Of a stretch of 64,000 nt of DNA, positions 1-13,990 are shown one piece after another. The DNA is from Pinus tabuliformis (lineage: Eukaryota; Streptophyta; Pinopsida; Pinales; Pinaceae). The translations under genes and the position numbers were made by a program. The first letter of the stretch is position 1, and every line of letters starts with the position of its first letter. Below the pieces are notes generated by a model. It did no database searches and was not told the origin of the DNA. It saw nothing but the letters and a program-made list of their open reading frames with translations. Location of the stretch: NCBI GenBank assembly GCA_031772625.1, contig CM062810.1, positions 451,670,014 to 451,734,013 on the forward strand, written 5' to 3'.

Positions 1-879
1 AAGTATGCATATTCATCACTAATTAAGAGGAAAACATAGAAAAGTTACAAGAATTGAGCACAAAGGGCATGAAAGCCGGTTTTGAACTATTCCTTCTTCC
101 TACAACTTAGATTATGATAAATAGATGATACAGATATATATAAGCTGATAAACAGAGGGAGGAAAGACTTATTGGACCATGAGCAAGGACGTGAATTCCA
201 TATCAAGCTCTTCAGCCATTAAAAGCACAACCAGTCATTTCAGATGCAAACATTCTAGCAATCTTTTATTACAGAAGTTCTCAACATTTACAGCGCAAGT
301 CCAGAATGTGTAAATAAACCAGCCAACCCTTTCATAATACAGAGGGAGGTCTTTATAGAGAAAATAACTAAAAGATATCTACAATAGCATATCCAAAACA
401 AATCTGGAGAAATGAATGACTCTAACCTAACATCTATTGAAAATAAATGTAAAAAATATCTATCAGCTGCGCAGGAGGAAACAACCATAAGAATGAATAA
501 ATATTGGTCCTTTGCTGCAATGCACTGGCCTTTTAGCTATAACTGCGCCTTGGGAATTGCAGCACAGCTCTCAAATGTGGCTTTATACACTATTTCTGCA
601 AAATTGGGCCTTAAATCCACTTAACTGCACCTCTCAAGCAGTTATGCTGCCTTTTAAGTGGCTTTAAGGCCCAAAACTATGAGTTGGTGAGATTTTATGG
701 CTTAGGACTGTTCCCTTGACTTCGATGTAGGCCTTTATTGCCCACTTGTGTTGATGTTTAAGCCTTCCATTGATATCTTCATCTGATACTCTTTGCTGCT
801 TCTTGATACACTTTGTCGCATGAATCTGGGCCCTCCTTACTGCAAAACACTTTAAATGTCCAAATCACCCGTTTTCTGG
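1..879. other. Spacer, no gene recognised
   Basis: The stretch is AT-rich and holds only short ORFs without recognisable motifs. I see no RNA gene and no retroelement signature. Confidence 0.5.
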
Positions 880-1560
880 CCGCTATTCAGCCCAAAGAAT
901 TGTTGTCACGGTGTTTGCTGCCTTAGGAGCTGCTACCGGCGCTTGGCCGAAAAAATGCCTTCAAACTGATAAATTTGCAATAACTGGTGGAATAGTGGAG
1001 CTCTGGAGGCATGCCAAGGCCAAATTATGCATTTTGGAAGTATTTCGGTCCTAGAGCGATCTCATATAATCGAGGAATGCCTTGTTTCTTTTGCAGCTAT
1101 GGTGGGCGCGGGCGCCGCATGAAAAAACCTAAAAATGGCCCTTTCCTTTAAAACAGGCAAAAATGCCTTTAAATGTAAAAAGCCATCAAAACTGGGCGCG
1201 GGCGGAACACTGTTCATAAGATTAGATCCTGGCCGTTGGATCCGGCGCGGGCCGATCCAACGGTCAATGCGCAATCGGTGATCGGTGATCAGCGAACCTC
1301 CAAACCACCATGCGTCTGACATGCGATATCCCTGTGGACCTTAAATGCTATTCAACTGTTCTTTATAACTTTTCAGCTCCGGCTAGTCGGAGCTATAAAT
1401 GGGGCGATTGCCGAAATAATGTGAGCCGTTGATCTAAGGGCTCGATCCAACGCCTCCCGATCAATCGGTGCTTTGGAGATCGATGTGGATGGGGGGGTGC
1501 GGCCCTTAACATTCTTGCGATGCGATATATGCAACGATATATGCGATAAACACGAACATT
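880..1560. other. GC-rich block with CpG-rich repeats
   Basis: This block is clearly richer in G+C and CpG than its neighbours, with repeated GGCGCGGGC-type words and ATCGGTGATC-type words. It could be a decayed LTR or promoter region of an old element. No partner copy lies in the window, so this stays open. No coding sequence is supported; the ORFs here are short and without motifs. Confidence 0.4.
1233..1263. repeat. Perfect 10-bp inverted repeat
   Basis: CCGTTGGATC at 1233-1242 is the exact reverse complement of GATCCAACGG at 1254-1263, with an 11-bp GC-rich loop. It could form a hairpin or be a protein-binding dyad. No function is known. Confidence 0.8.
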
Positions 1561-1593
1561 GCGGCAATGTGGTTATAACCAAAAAAAGCTTTG

Positions 1594-1596
<3 letters not shown>

Positions 1597-1658
<62 letters not shown>
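1597..1658. repeat. (AT)31 microsatellite
   Basis: Uninterrupted AT dinucleotides. It creates artificial Tyr-Ile reading frames on both strands that are not genes. Confidence 0.98.
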
Positions 1659-1661
<3 letters not shown>

Positions 1662-2340
1662 TCGGGGGAACAATCCCGATAACGATACGCTATCGACTAC
1701 GATAATAATATCGCTATCGGTGGCATGAGCGGGGAGCATACATATATGACTTGGAACAATGCGATACGCCGATAGGCGAAATCGCGATCAGCATTTATCA
1801 ATCGGGCCCGTATATATATTGTTTTTAACACATGACTGCCTCGTCCCGACTGCGATATCGCATCATAGGGGGTCCAAAAAAGGAGCTTTTGTATTCAGAG
1901 CAAGGTTTTAACACTAAAGGGAGGTTTTTTGAAATTGGAGGGGCCTTTTGAATGTTTTGAAGGGATTCTAAGGCATCAGAAGGGGTCTGATAACCTAAAA
2001 ATATGGGTTTTAATGCTTGGAAGGAGTCCAAAAGCATTTAAGAGGAGTTTTATATGTTGTGAGAAGGGTTTTGAGCCTTAAAAAAGGTTAAAACATGGTT
2101 AATGATGGTTTTTATACACTTGGAAGGGATTTTATGCATAGGAATGAGTCCTAATGCTTCAGAAGATGGTTTGAGAGGCAAGATGAGGGTTCTTACTAAG
2201 TTTCAGGCAAACTTAGTAATTCCCAAGCACACTTATGGTTATTTTTCAACCAGAGGGAGGGGATATGTACATAGGGGAGCTATTTAGCATATTTTTAGTA
2301 GGGGGAGGGGAAATAGATAGGGATTTACATAGTATAGTTA
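1659..2340. other. CGAT-rich DNA then G-rich degenerate repeats
   Basis: 1670-1865 is rich in CGATA and GCGAT words and includes the perfect 12-bp palindrome TGCGATATCGCA at 1851-1862. 1866-2340 is G-rich on the plus strand and repeats words such as GAAGGGATT, AATGCTT and GGAG(T)CC at loose spacing, as in an eroded tandem array. No gene is seen. Confidence 0.45.
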
Positions 2341-4066
2341 GTAGTTAACATGAAATTGTGAAGAAAGCGCTAAGTATGGAAATCTTAGGCTATAAAGGGG
2401 AAATAGAACTTGTTAGAGAACATGTGAACACTCCTTAAGTAAAGCAGATCTTTACCAAGGCAAATGATATGAAACATGATGAATTTAAGAGATATCAAGC
2501 AGATCTTGACCTCTTTTGGGAAGTTAGTGAGTGATTTGGGGAAGGGGAAGAAGGGGAAGTTAAACATGCCTCGCTTGAGCTGCTCCGAATGAAAAACTGC
2601 CTCATACATGTGATCTGAATAGATTTGACACTTGAAAATATGAAATGGATCACAAATGATCATTCAGCCACCACAAAACTACCTACCCGGCCTACTCACC
2701 TAGCATTTTGTCTTCTTTTTGGTTTGGGTGCACTTGAACAAGCAAACCCAACATTTCAACTTTTCTTTCATCTATCCTCCTATCTAAATCTACCCTTATT
2801 TCTTCTGGGGCTTAGATTAAGCTGATGAGCGACCAAGATTCTCTACCTATCTACAAATCTGCCAAGATTAAACAGTTTGGACAAATGTTTATTCTATATA
2901 TTCTAAAACATGAAATTTAAATCTAGGGAAGCCAAGATTAAACTGTTTGGCCTTCCCTTAACTGAAAATTCTTTAAAAATGGCATGACTCATCAAATATG
3001 GAACTTTTGCAGCATGGAAAAGATGAACATATTTAGCACTTCCACTGTCAATCATGAAAAATGACACCTATCGCAATAGGAGGCTAACAACAGACATATC
3101 CAGAAAAATGTTGGTGTCCTTAACTTAACAAATTCTTAAATGTTAATTATTATTATTAGTAGGGACTCAAAAAACAAGCAAAATACCTTCACATCATATC
3201 AGTGAAGGTTCAACCACATGAATCACATGATGGGGAGCATCAAGACACATAATGCCTTGGCTATTGGTTTTTGTTTCTTCCTTTTGAATTAAAAATGCGT
3301 TCAATGAGGCCAACAACTAGCTCTAAGGTACCATATAAATCTGACTAGTCAATAAAGTTGCATAAACTTCAATAAATTTTCTGAAAAATCTTGTCTCCTA
3401 TTGTGAACTATAACATCTCTTGAAATTAAGGCCTGTATCCCAATAAAAATCAAAACAATGGAAGACAAGATTCAATAATGAAACTTAAGGAATTCATAAG
3501 GTAATTGAAGCTTTGCAATTTTCTAAATTACACTTATTTGAAACTTGCTTAGTATAGAACTAATTTATAGTAAAGGGAAAAATGCTTAAAACCTAAAGGT
3601 ATGAGATAAATATTTGCAAATTTAACAATTGGGATTCAATAAGATGTGGACATAAGCATGTAATAAATCACTAAATTTGTTCAAAATTTCAAATTTATGG
3701 TTGCCTGCAGTGAGTTAAATCCATTTGAGTCCTAAGTTAATGGCAAGCAAAAAATGGGTCAGTTACTGTTAGAGTCTCCCAGCCTAGGTGTTAGATTTTT
3801 TCCTTGTTTTCTTGGTAGTTGGTTCTCCCTCATAGCACAAAAGTAACACCAAATCCATGCCTCAAGATGTGTTTGTAGAATTAATAGCAGTTGAAGCTAA
3901 CTGTTCCCGTGACATTCTCCTTTATCTTTCATTTTCATCCTTTTACTTAAATTTTTAACATTACCATGAAATGATTCAAGATGTTTGAGAGTGGCTCTGA
4001 CCTCATTGGATTTCATATCGAGAAAGTAGAATTTTAGATCTCGCTCAAAATCCAGCAGACTTAATG
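2341..4066. other. Spacer, no gene recognised
   Basis: AT-rich sequence with only short, motif-free ORFs. No LTR ends, tRNA fold or retroelement protein motifs were found. Confidence 0.5.
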
Positions 4067-4444
4067 GTTTTTCAGGAATTCAGGAATCATCGGAGTGCAA
4101 TGTTTCCATTGCATTTGGCCATGTACAAGGGTATGGAATTAGTATTTAATCAAGAGAACCAAGCCCTCTGTGTACTCTAGAGTCACTTTTAGAGTCATCA
4201 CTCCATTGTTTTTGAGTTTTAGTTATATCAATTTACTATTCCAGTCTTTAGATCAGTTTTTCAGGAATTCAGGATTTGATGGAGTGCAACGTTTCCATTG
4301 CATTTTGTCATGTACAAGGGTATGGAATTAGTATTTAATCAAGAGCACAAAGCCCTCTATGTAATTTAAAGTGACTTTTAGACTCATCACTCCATTGTTT
4401 TCAAGTTTTAGTTATATCAATTTACTATTGCAGTCTTTAGATTT
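4067..4444. repeat. Tandem duplication, two 189-bp units
   Basis: Unit 1 (4067-4255) and unit 2 (4256-4444) both start GTTTTTCAGGAATTCAGG. They share long blocks, including a stretch ending in ATTTAATCAAGAG and the block TCACTCCATTGTTTT, with scattered substitutions. The divergence shows the duplication is not recent. Confidence 0.9.
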
Positions 4445-4482
4445 CAGTATCTATTATAGTCTATTTTGCTTAGTACTAATTA

Positions 4483-4600
4483 GATTCTAGAATGATAAAT
4501 GATGAATTTTAATTTTAAATCAATTCAGGATCTAGAATGATGAATGATGAATTTAATTTTTAAATCAATGTAGATTCGAGAATGGCGAATAATGAATACT
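4483..4600. repeat. Short tandem repeat, about 2.5 units of 44-46 bp
   Basis: Units start near 4483, 4529 and 4573 with GAT(T)CTAGAATGA-like words, followed by ATGAATTT and TTTAAATCAAT. The third unit is partial. Confidence 0.8.
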
Positions 4601-4759
4601 GAATATGGATCAAATTATTCAATTATTGAATATCGTGGTTTATGGATGAATCATGTATGCATTAGTAAGGATGATGAGTATGGATCAATGTATTTCATTA
4701 TTCAATTCAATTATGTATGTATCATTCTATTTATGCTTTCATTATTGAATATGAATTTG

Positions 4760-6884
<2,125 letters not shown>

Positions 6885-7543
6885 GGTTGTAAAAGATGAC
6901 GGATGTGGCTAAGAACAACAAATATAAGTACAATGCAAGATTCATTGCATGAAGATTCTCCTAGAGAAAGGAAGTTGACTATGATAAGATGTTTCCTACA
7001 GTTGTAAGATAGACTTCTATAAGGGTATTCACAAATTAATGGGTACTTGTTGAATTGGGGCTTCACCAAATCTATTGTAACCCTTTAACCTTTACTATAT
7101 GTTTTGTAAAGCTGTTAGTTTTGGTTCTATATGTGGATGTCCTAATCATAAGTAGCAATGAGAACCTCATAGCATGGTGCAAGGAGTTGTCATACAAATT
7201 TAATATGAATGGAATCAACCCTGCACCATTTTTTGATTTTAAAATGCATCGAGGGATGGGTAAGGTATTCCTCAATCAAAGGAAGTATACAATGGCGATT
7301 CTGAAGAAATTTGAAATTGAATTGCAACCCCTAAAACTCGTTGTTCTGAATCTAAAGTTGATTGCAGATTTAAATTCAAATTTGGCAGCTCCCTTAATCT
7401 ACAAGCTATCAGTTACCAGATTTGGTAGAGAGAGGGCCAAGATCCCCAGATCTAGATTTTCCCTAAATACATGGAAAATACGGCAGGTGGCAGATCTCTA
7501 CTTTATAGAAATGGATCCTCATTATGTTTGTTGGAACCCGTGA
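6885..7543 (+). pseudogene. Decayed Ty1/copia RT fragment
   Basis: Reading frames around 6900-7050 give a degraded match to the N-terminal copia RT region (Y-x-A-R-F-I-A, then a KEVDYD-like stretch and a T-S-I-R remnant), broken by stops. The open frame from 7055 then shows VLVLYVDVLIIS, the YVDD catalytic region with its second Asp changed to Val. After it come a W-C-K-E motif and FLNQRKYTMAILKKF, all in copia order. The part between the LHQ region and YVDD is missing, so there is an internal deletion. No LTRs, integrase or RNase H are recognisable nearby. It is a nonfunctional relic; I am confident of the family and not of the exact ends. Confidence 0.75.
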
Positions 7544-9120
7544 AAAAAGTGAAAAGAAAATTCTGCGATTGACTTAAGGTTTTGGAGTTTTTGTTAATGG
7601 TTGAAGTGTGGCGTGAGGAAGGCATGACTACTTATTCATCGTCGTTTGTCATATTCCAGTATTTGCTTAGGGCGTGACTACTTATTCATTACATCGTTGT
7701 ATTCTTGTATTTGTCATATAATGTATTGGTTCGTAAATGAATTAGCGATGCATTCCCTTTTCCTTGAACTAGTTGATTCATTTGAGGTAGCCCATTCGTT
7801 GTCATCCATCTTCTCGCCTTCCAACCTTAGTATATTCCAGTGGTTTACGTTCATACTTTTGGAACTTTCCCTTTCGACATGTATAGCAGTGCCTATTTCC
7901 ATATATATTTTTGGAATCAGAGTTGATTTGTTTGAGAGCATTATTGGTCAGCTCAACTAGTTGATAACTTGATTGACCAGTTGGCCTAGTAAAATCCCCT
8001 ATTGTTTGAAATTAGTGTTTCCTCTCTTTCTCAAAAGCTCTATGCATGCCCACTCATCTCTAGCCAACTGATCATATTTTCTCCCTATATCTATCTATTT
8101 AGGCAATTAAGTTAACTTGAAATCTAAATTCCTTTTGTTTCTCCTATATCTATTATTTATTAATGACCTATTTTTTTTTCCTGTATCTATCTATGATTAG
8201 AATTTAGTAGGTTAAGGAAATGAATGTTTCATAAGTGAATGATCTAGTTGCCTGAGTGTCCCTTGTGCCGAGTCAAAAATAGAAATTAAATTAATAAATT
8301 CCACAAATAAGTCGATCTTGACACCATCTTATTTATCACATGACATATATTCACTCTGACATATATTCACTCTAAGCATCAATATATTAGAAATACCACA
8401 TCATTTCTCCATGCGCTCTTATATTATTATTAGAAATATTAATAATAATTGCACCGAGAGATCCTCTAGAATCGAGGAAGATATTGTAGTGGTGTGTTAG
8501 ATGAAGTGTTTTATAATTCTTAATTGTGTATTGATAATATATTATAATTTGAATTTTATATGTAGTAAGGTAACCTGTACACCATTATCATTATAGTTGT
8601 ATTTCATTTTTTAACTTTAAACTTTATTTTATTTTTTTTTTAAATATTATTATATTTTAATTTATTTTGTACTTATTGTATCGAGATCTTGGATTTTCGA
8701 AAAACTAGAGATCTGGATCTCGATCCATATCTGTATTTGTATCCATATTTGTATTTGAATCCTGGTATAACTTAAACACAAAGGAATGACTTTTAATACT
8801 CTTTCAAAGGAACATTTTAAAGCGACTTAGGACTTCCTTTATAGAGTTTTTATCAAAAATGCTCAAAGAATAACATTAAAATTTAAATTCATTTCTATCA
8901 AATCTTAGATGCCTTGAGTTCAAGATTAATAGTAAGGTACATTATTTTCTCTCAAATTTAATGGAATGAATCCTAAGGAAATTTTCAACTCAAGCAACTA
9001 GGGAGATCAAAGCAAAGAAGTGTAGTAGGGGAAGAGTTTGCAACAGAAATGCAGGAAATCTTCAGGCAAGTCAAACATAAACTATAGGAAAATAGCATGA
9101 GGTATAAAATCTAGGAAGAT
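7544..9120. other. AT-rich spacer, no gene recognised
   Basis: The stretch has many A/T runs, notably 8500-8680. The short ORF at 7646-7960 has no recognisable motif. No LTR boundaries are evident. Confidence 0.45.
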
Positions 9121-9345
9121 TTGAGGAAAAAGGAGCATATTTTAGATGTTGGGGACATTTTACTAGCTCACCTTAGGAAGGAAATATTTCTAAAAGGTGA
9201 ATACAACAAACTAAAATGGAAAAGGATTGGACCCTGCATGAGCATTGTTCATTTCAAAGGACCATGTGGTCAAACTTTAATAGAGGGGTTGGACCCTCAT
9301 GAGTTTTCTTATCAGATTAGGAATTTTAATGAATATGGCATGTAA
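9121..9345 (+). pseudogene. Ty3/gypsy integrase C-terminal fragment
   Basis: The 74-residue frame contains D-V-G-D-I-L-L-A-H-L-R-K-E, then K-G-E-Y-N-K-L-K and IGP. This is the order of the SH3-like C-terminal domain of Ty3 integrases (GDxVLAHLRKE, then YNKLK, then xIGP). The rest of the integrase is not recognisable upstream, so it is a truncated relic. It lies just before a second, different integrase C-terminus at 9480, so two elements may have been joined here. Confidence 0.7.
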
Positions 9346-9479
9346 TAAGTCCCGATTGGATAGTTATATATTTATTAGTATTAATTAATGGCCTTTTTTC
9401 TTACCAGTCCATGTAATGAAAAAAATAAGGCTTAAATAAGGCTCAATGGGTTAGATGAATTCCTTATTCAGGCCCTCCT

Positions 9480-9820
9480 ACACATAGAGGTGATTCATGT
9501 ACAAAGAAAGGATTGGCATGAAAAATATATCAAAGACAAATTTTTTCAATAGAGTGATTGGACTCTGCTATATGACTCTTGGTTCAAGGATTTCAAAGGA
9601 AAATTGATGACCAAATGGTTGGGCCCAGATAGAAAAGAGCCATGACAATGGGGTTGTTTAGATAAGAATCATTCATGAAGAAGATATCCTCTTGCTTGTC
9701 AATTGGTATAGATTGAAAGCCTACAAAAGACCTCTGTTAAAGGAAGAGATTATCAGTAGTATCAATAAGGAAGTGAGGATGATTGGAGGTGTCTCGTCTT
9801 CCACCTCAACGAATTCTTGA
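9480..9820 (+). pseudogene. Second Ty3 integrase C-terminus (element A)
   Basis: Translation of 9500-9660 gives H-E-K-Y-I-K-D, then D-W-T-L-L-Y-D-S, then F-K-G-K-L-M-T-K-W-L-G-P. This matches the C-terminal GD(x)VLLYDSxF...GKxxxxWLGP block of plant Ty3 integrases. After a frame change, an L-L-V-N-W-Y-R-L-K-A-Y stretch corresponds to the usual integrase end, and a stop follows near 9820. At least two stops interrupt it. Its class (LLYDS type) differs from the LAHLRKE type at 9121. It marks the end of pol of element A, whose 3' region and accessory ORF follow on the same strand. Confidence 0.7.
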
Positions 9821-9858
9821 AGACTGGAAAAATGGAAAAAAAAGAGAAAACAATAAGA

Positions 9859-10028
9859 CACCTAGGTGAAAACCTCCATGAGGCACCTAAGGCCAACTTT
9901 TGGGCTAAAAACCTCCTTGAGGAAACCCAAGAGTGAAAAAAAGGAAGAATAAAATATCCCAGGGTGAAAACCTACCTTGAGGCATCGAGGGAAGGCAAAC
10001 AGGTTGAAAACCTCCTTTGAGGTGACCT
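9859..10028. repeat. Four-copy hairpin-forming motif array
   Basis: A motif of the form GTGAAAACCTCC-nn-GAGGCACC occurs four times, near 9865, 9907, 9962 and 10001, about 40 bp apart. Each copy carries a small inverted repeat CCTC...GAGG; in the third copy one arm has the extra A of CCTACC. The first copy overlaps the palindrome CACCTAGGTG (9859-9868). The array directly follows the integrase end. Confidence 0.75.
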
Positions 10029-10280
10029 CTATGTCTTTCAAAAGAAAAACAAAAAAAAAACAAAAATGTTATGGCAGGGACCTCCATCCTGCCTACTAAT
10101 AAAAGTCTGTGTTTTTTGCAAGTTTTCAAGGCAACAAAGGACACCATGTTCAGAGGGAAGCAGGCCAAGAAACACCTCATTCCTCTTTCATTCATTTCAT
10201 ACTTCCATGCCCACCATGTCTCCAGCATCCATTCTCATCTCCAAACATCAAAAACCAATTTGTAGACAATTTTCTAACTT

Positions 10281-10698
10281 CTACAGGATTTCCTGTAGTT
10301 ACTATAAGAGTTTCCTGTACTACTACAATATGTCCTAAAACTCTACAGGAATTGAATACGGGTTGAGAAATAATGATGTAGGCCTATTCTAGGTTTAAAT
10401 ATGAGGCCATTAACCTCACCACATCTCACTCAACACTAATTCATGATCATGCCACCCTATGTTTCCATCAAAGAGACCACTCAAATAGGAAGAAAGAAAA
10501 AAGAGAAGGAAAAAAAACAAAACCAGAGAAAAGTCCAAGGGCCATACCATTAGCGGCATACGTCACATAACACTCCATATTCCCTTTTTCCACCCATTCC
10601 ACTCCTACTTCAACACCTATTCCTCCTCAAAAAAAATAAAATAAATAAATAAAGAGGCAGCTACAAGATTTCTTGTAGTACTACAGGAGACCCTGTAG
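10281..10698. repeat. Three 18-bp palindromes in the element A spacer
   Basis: CTACAGGATTTCCTGTAG (10281-10298) and CTACAAGATTTCTTGTAG (10661-10678) have perfect 8-bp arms and a 2-bp centre. CTACAGGAGACCCTGTAG (10681-10698) has 7-bp arms. Half sites (CTACAGG or CCTGTA) also occur near 10310-10350. Confidence 0.9.
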
Positions 10699-11924
10699 CA
10701 TCATGTATTATGACAGTAGAAATCTACATGCTCCTCCTTCAACATCCATACAGAGAAAAATTATCATTACCCATGCAAGAACCATGGCACGTATCCAGAG
10801 CTCAGTAGCAGCAGAAGAGTCGAACATCTACACATCACAACAAATAAGATAAATATATAAGCTGGGTGAAATCAACAAAACAAGAGAAAAGGAGAACATG
10901 TACATGTACAAGAAGAAGTGCAACAAGGCCACCCTCTATCATGCATTAATCAAGCTAAGGAATCCACAGGTATGGAACCTCATTCACACTCTTTCCTATG
11001 TATGAATATGATAAAAATGTAAGAATACAAAAAAGTTGATTTTATAAGTTAAAGGTGGCCAGTTAACTTGGTCACCCTCAGCCAGAAAAAAAAAAAGTGA
11101 ATTTCTAGTCAGCAGGCCATGTGGTAAGGTCACATCAAGCAAGGAAGTCGAAAAGGTGGCCGATTTAAGTTATACAAGAGTGAATGATGATTACGAGAAA
11201 TGGTTGTAGGATAACTAATGTTGTGCCAATGGTCCAAAAAGAGAAATCATGTACACTGACAGCCAACACACCACTCCAAGGAATCGACCATAAATAGAAA
11301 AAATTACTAAATTTCATGGACACGTCATTCATTTTTAGATTTAGATAATTGGGACCACCTCGAGGAGCCATCAAAGAAGAAATATAGTCTCGGTCATCCT
11401 ATAGTGAACACCCACTGGAAACGCATAAAAACTACAGAAAAGAGTAGGAATTGTCAAAAAACTATGTAAGGGAGTTCCTAGGGCCCAACTATTCAAGAAT
11501 TCTCCTTAACCAGGTCATTACAATGAAAGGTAGATGGACCATATCCTCTATGTTTGGACTTGATAGCTAGGAAAGAGAAAAGGAAAATAACTCTTCATTT
11601 TTTCTAGTAATTATAGTGTCCATAAAGATAGACAAAATTGTGTGGAGAAATTGTGTGGGGATAAAGAAAGAATTGCAATCATTACCCTACTAAACTCTAG
11701 AACCTCAGCCACCTTGGAAATATCTAAATCTAAGCCACCAAAATACATATATTCAGCTTGATAGAGAGGCGAAAATGACACGAGGTTTCAATAGAAGGGA
11801 GCCGAGAGGGACATCTATAATACACCTCCATCCCCTTATGGTAGAGATATATAGAAGGCATCAACAATTGTGTTTCTTCGAGCTTATTAGATGATACAAT
11901 GATGATGTATCTTGGGTATTATCC
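10699..11924. other. Noncoding spacer between pol and accessory ORF
   Basis: No reading frame with recognisable motifs. Together with 9821-10698 it makes a 2.1-kb noncoding gap between the integrase end and the ORF at 11925. Length and position leave room for an internal promoter or an intron, but neither is demonstrated. Confidence 0.45.
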
Positions 11925-13990
11925 ATGTCACTCACACCTCAGACTAGAGTTAGTGGCGCTTTTGTGGTGAGAGGATTGTCGGTAACAATTACCCCTGAAA
12001 GAATTAGCAGAATCACTACACTTCCTTTAAGCTTACAATGGAGAAAGGAGGATAAATATAGAAACACTTATTCAAAGAAGAACTTTTTCTTTATAGATGA
12101 AGAGAAAATTAAGGTAAAAAATGGGATTAGAAGGGCAAGCCTTCCCTATCCTAGGGATGAGGTAAGATATCACATTCTCAAGTATATGTCTTGTGTGGGA
12201 AGGCTCAGTATAGTCTATGATTATGAATTTAGACTCCTCCTTGAGCTGAGATTTGGAGAAGAGTTACCCCACAACGAAAGACTTAGTTTTCCCTACTTCT
12301 TGTTTCAATCAATAACAAACATGAGCATAAAGGTATAGGAAGGAAAACACCAGTAGCTGGCACATCATGGAATAATGAAGCTCATACTAGAAGATGCCTT
12401 AAGCCAATTAAGAGTCCCTATTCTATGGCCCACGTTTAGGGAAACGTAAAGGGACGCTTTGATTGATGCAATTTAGTATGCAATGGAACCAACCTATAGT
12501 GGTGAGGAGGAAGGAGAATAACCCGAGGAGGAAGGAGAAGATCTTGAGGAGGAAGAAAAAGAACATGAGGAGAAGGAAGTAGAGGAAGAACCAGAGGAAT
12601 AAGAGAAGGTGGAGAAAAATAAAATAGAGGAAGAAGAGAATAGCAAAGAAGAAGCACAGAAGGATGAGGCAAGCTCTAAAAACCATACCAAGGAAGGGGA
12701 GCAATCTCCAAGAGTTTCTCTTGAAGCCATAGAGAAGGAGGTAGTTGCTACCTTGACTGTCCTAAGCACACCCATCAAGTCAATAGGAAAAAGGTAGAGA
12801 CAAAATCCCCTATATTTCAAAAGAAGGAGGAGCATTAGGATAAAAAAGGGGAGACCTCAAATTCCTACCAAGACTCCTATTATCATTGAGGACTCACAAA
12901 GAGGACAAGAAAAACTAGTCTCCCCAGAAATTAAAGGTGAAGTGGGCACATCAAAACATTCTTTCCTAAAGTCACCAATCACCTATGTTAGGAGGCATGT
13001 CACGAGGTCAACCTCAACAAAGAAAATCATAGAACCTTTGACCCCATTTCAGAAAGGGAAAATCCTCGTACAGGAAACACAAATAGTCCTACCAAAAACT
13101 CTGTTAGCACTACATGAAACATAGAAAAAGTTGTAGGAAGGACAACAAGGACAAAGGAAAGGAAAGGAAGCAACAACACAAGTACAAGGGGAGGGAGATG
13201 CTCCAAAGACATTAAAATGAGAATCCCAAGAGTTGCGCGAACCTAGCCCACATCCCAACCTTAGCTCCTATTATAGATTCATTCATAGAGGCAGAGTAAT
13301 ATCACATAAATTTTTTATCCCTCTCTTCTTTGAGGTTTAGAATGGGAGAGCAAGGACACATCACTACATGAAAATTTCTAAATCAAAAAATGTAGAGGAT
13401 GTGACCCATATGGAAGAGAAGATACTAGAGATGGGAAGAGAGTTGAGTAGGATAAGAGGCAGGGAAAGAGTGATGAAACCTCAACTACAGGTTGAAAAAA
13501 CATGGTTGAGGTGGCAGGTTCATGAAAAAGAGAGCTAATTAGCCACTGTGGAAAGCCTCTCTATGGAGGCACTCCATTGCAAGATGTCATCAAATTCATA
13601 TGCTTTGTACCTAAAAGATCAATGGCTTCAATTTCAGATAAACACCCTAGAACAACGAGGGAATATGCCTTTACAAGACTATAGGCAGTTCACTGAGCTA
13701 TGTGACCAAAGCACCTTAGAGGATAAGGCTAATATATATGAATTCTACTTGCACAACATGACCTTAAAGATTCAAATATGTGGGATTCCAATCCAAAGTT
13801 GGGGGACTTACAACTAATGTCCTTTGCATGATGGAAAAGTGATGAGGAGATGAGGGATAAGGAAGTAAAGAGGTGTTGCAAAGAGAAGAAAAAGAGCCCC
13901 TTTACATCAGAGAATAATATATCAATTCCATGGATGTCATTAGCACCCACAACATCATTGCTAATGATGACTAGATTGCACCAAGTTACC
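11925..13990 (+). pseudogene. Accessory ORF of Ty3 element A, function unknown
   Basis: Four open blocks starting at 11925, 12609, 12942 and 13548 all lie in one reading frame, so this is a single protein of roughly 690 residues damaged by stops. The frame shifts once near 13805, after which an E/K-rich stretch continues to about 13990. The first 137 residues look globular (ITPERISRITTLP, then a K-K-N-F-F-F-I-D-E-E block and a DEVRYHILKYMSC-like block), with a faint resemblance to plant mobile-domain proteins. A strongly acidic, Glu-rich linker (about 12480-12800) and a charged C-terminal part with SLEDKANIYEFY follow. No membrane segment, zinc knuckle, RT or integrase motif is seen, so it is not gag, pol or an obvious envelope. 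It follows pol of element A on the same strand. Confidence 0.55.

Noticed and set aside
412..624. 70-residue ORF at the left edge
   Set aside because: No motif, no support from context, length expected by chance.
1473..1739. ORFs across the (AT)31 tract
   Set aside because: Same artefact of a microsatellite without stops.
12423..12835. Minus-strand Phe/Leu/Ser-rich ORFs suggesting a membrane protein
   Set aside because: They are the complement of the Glu-rich coding stretch of the plus-strand accessory ORF.
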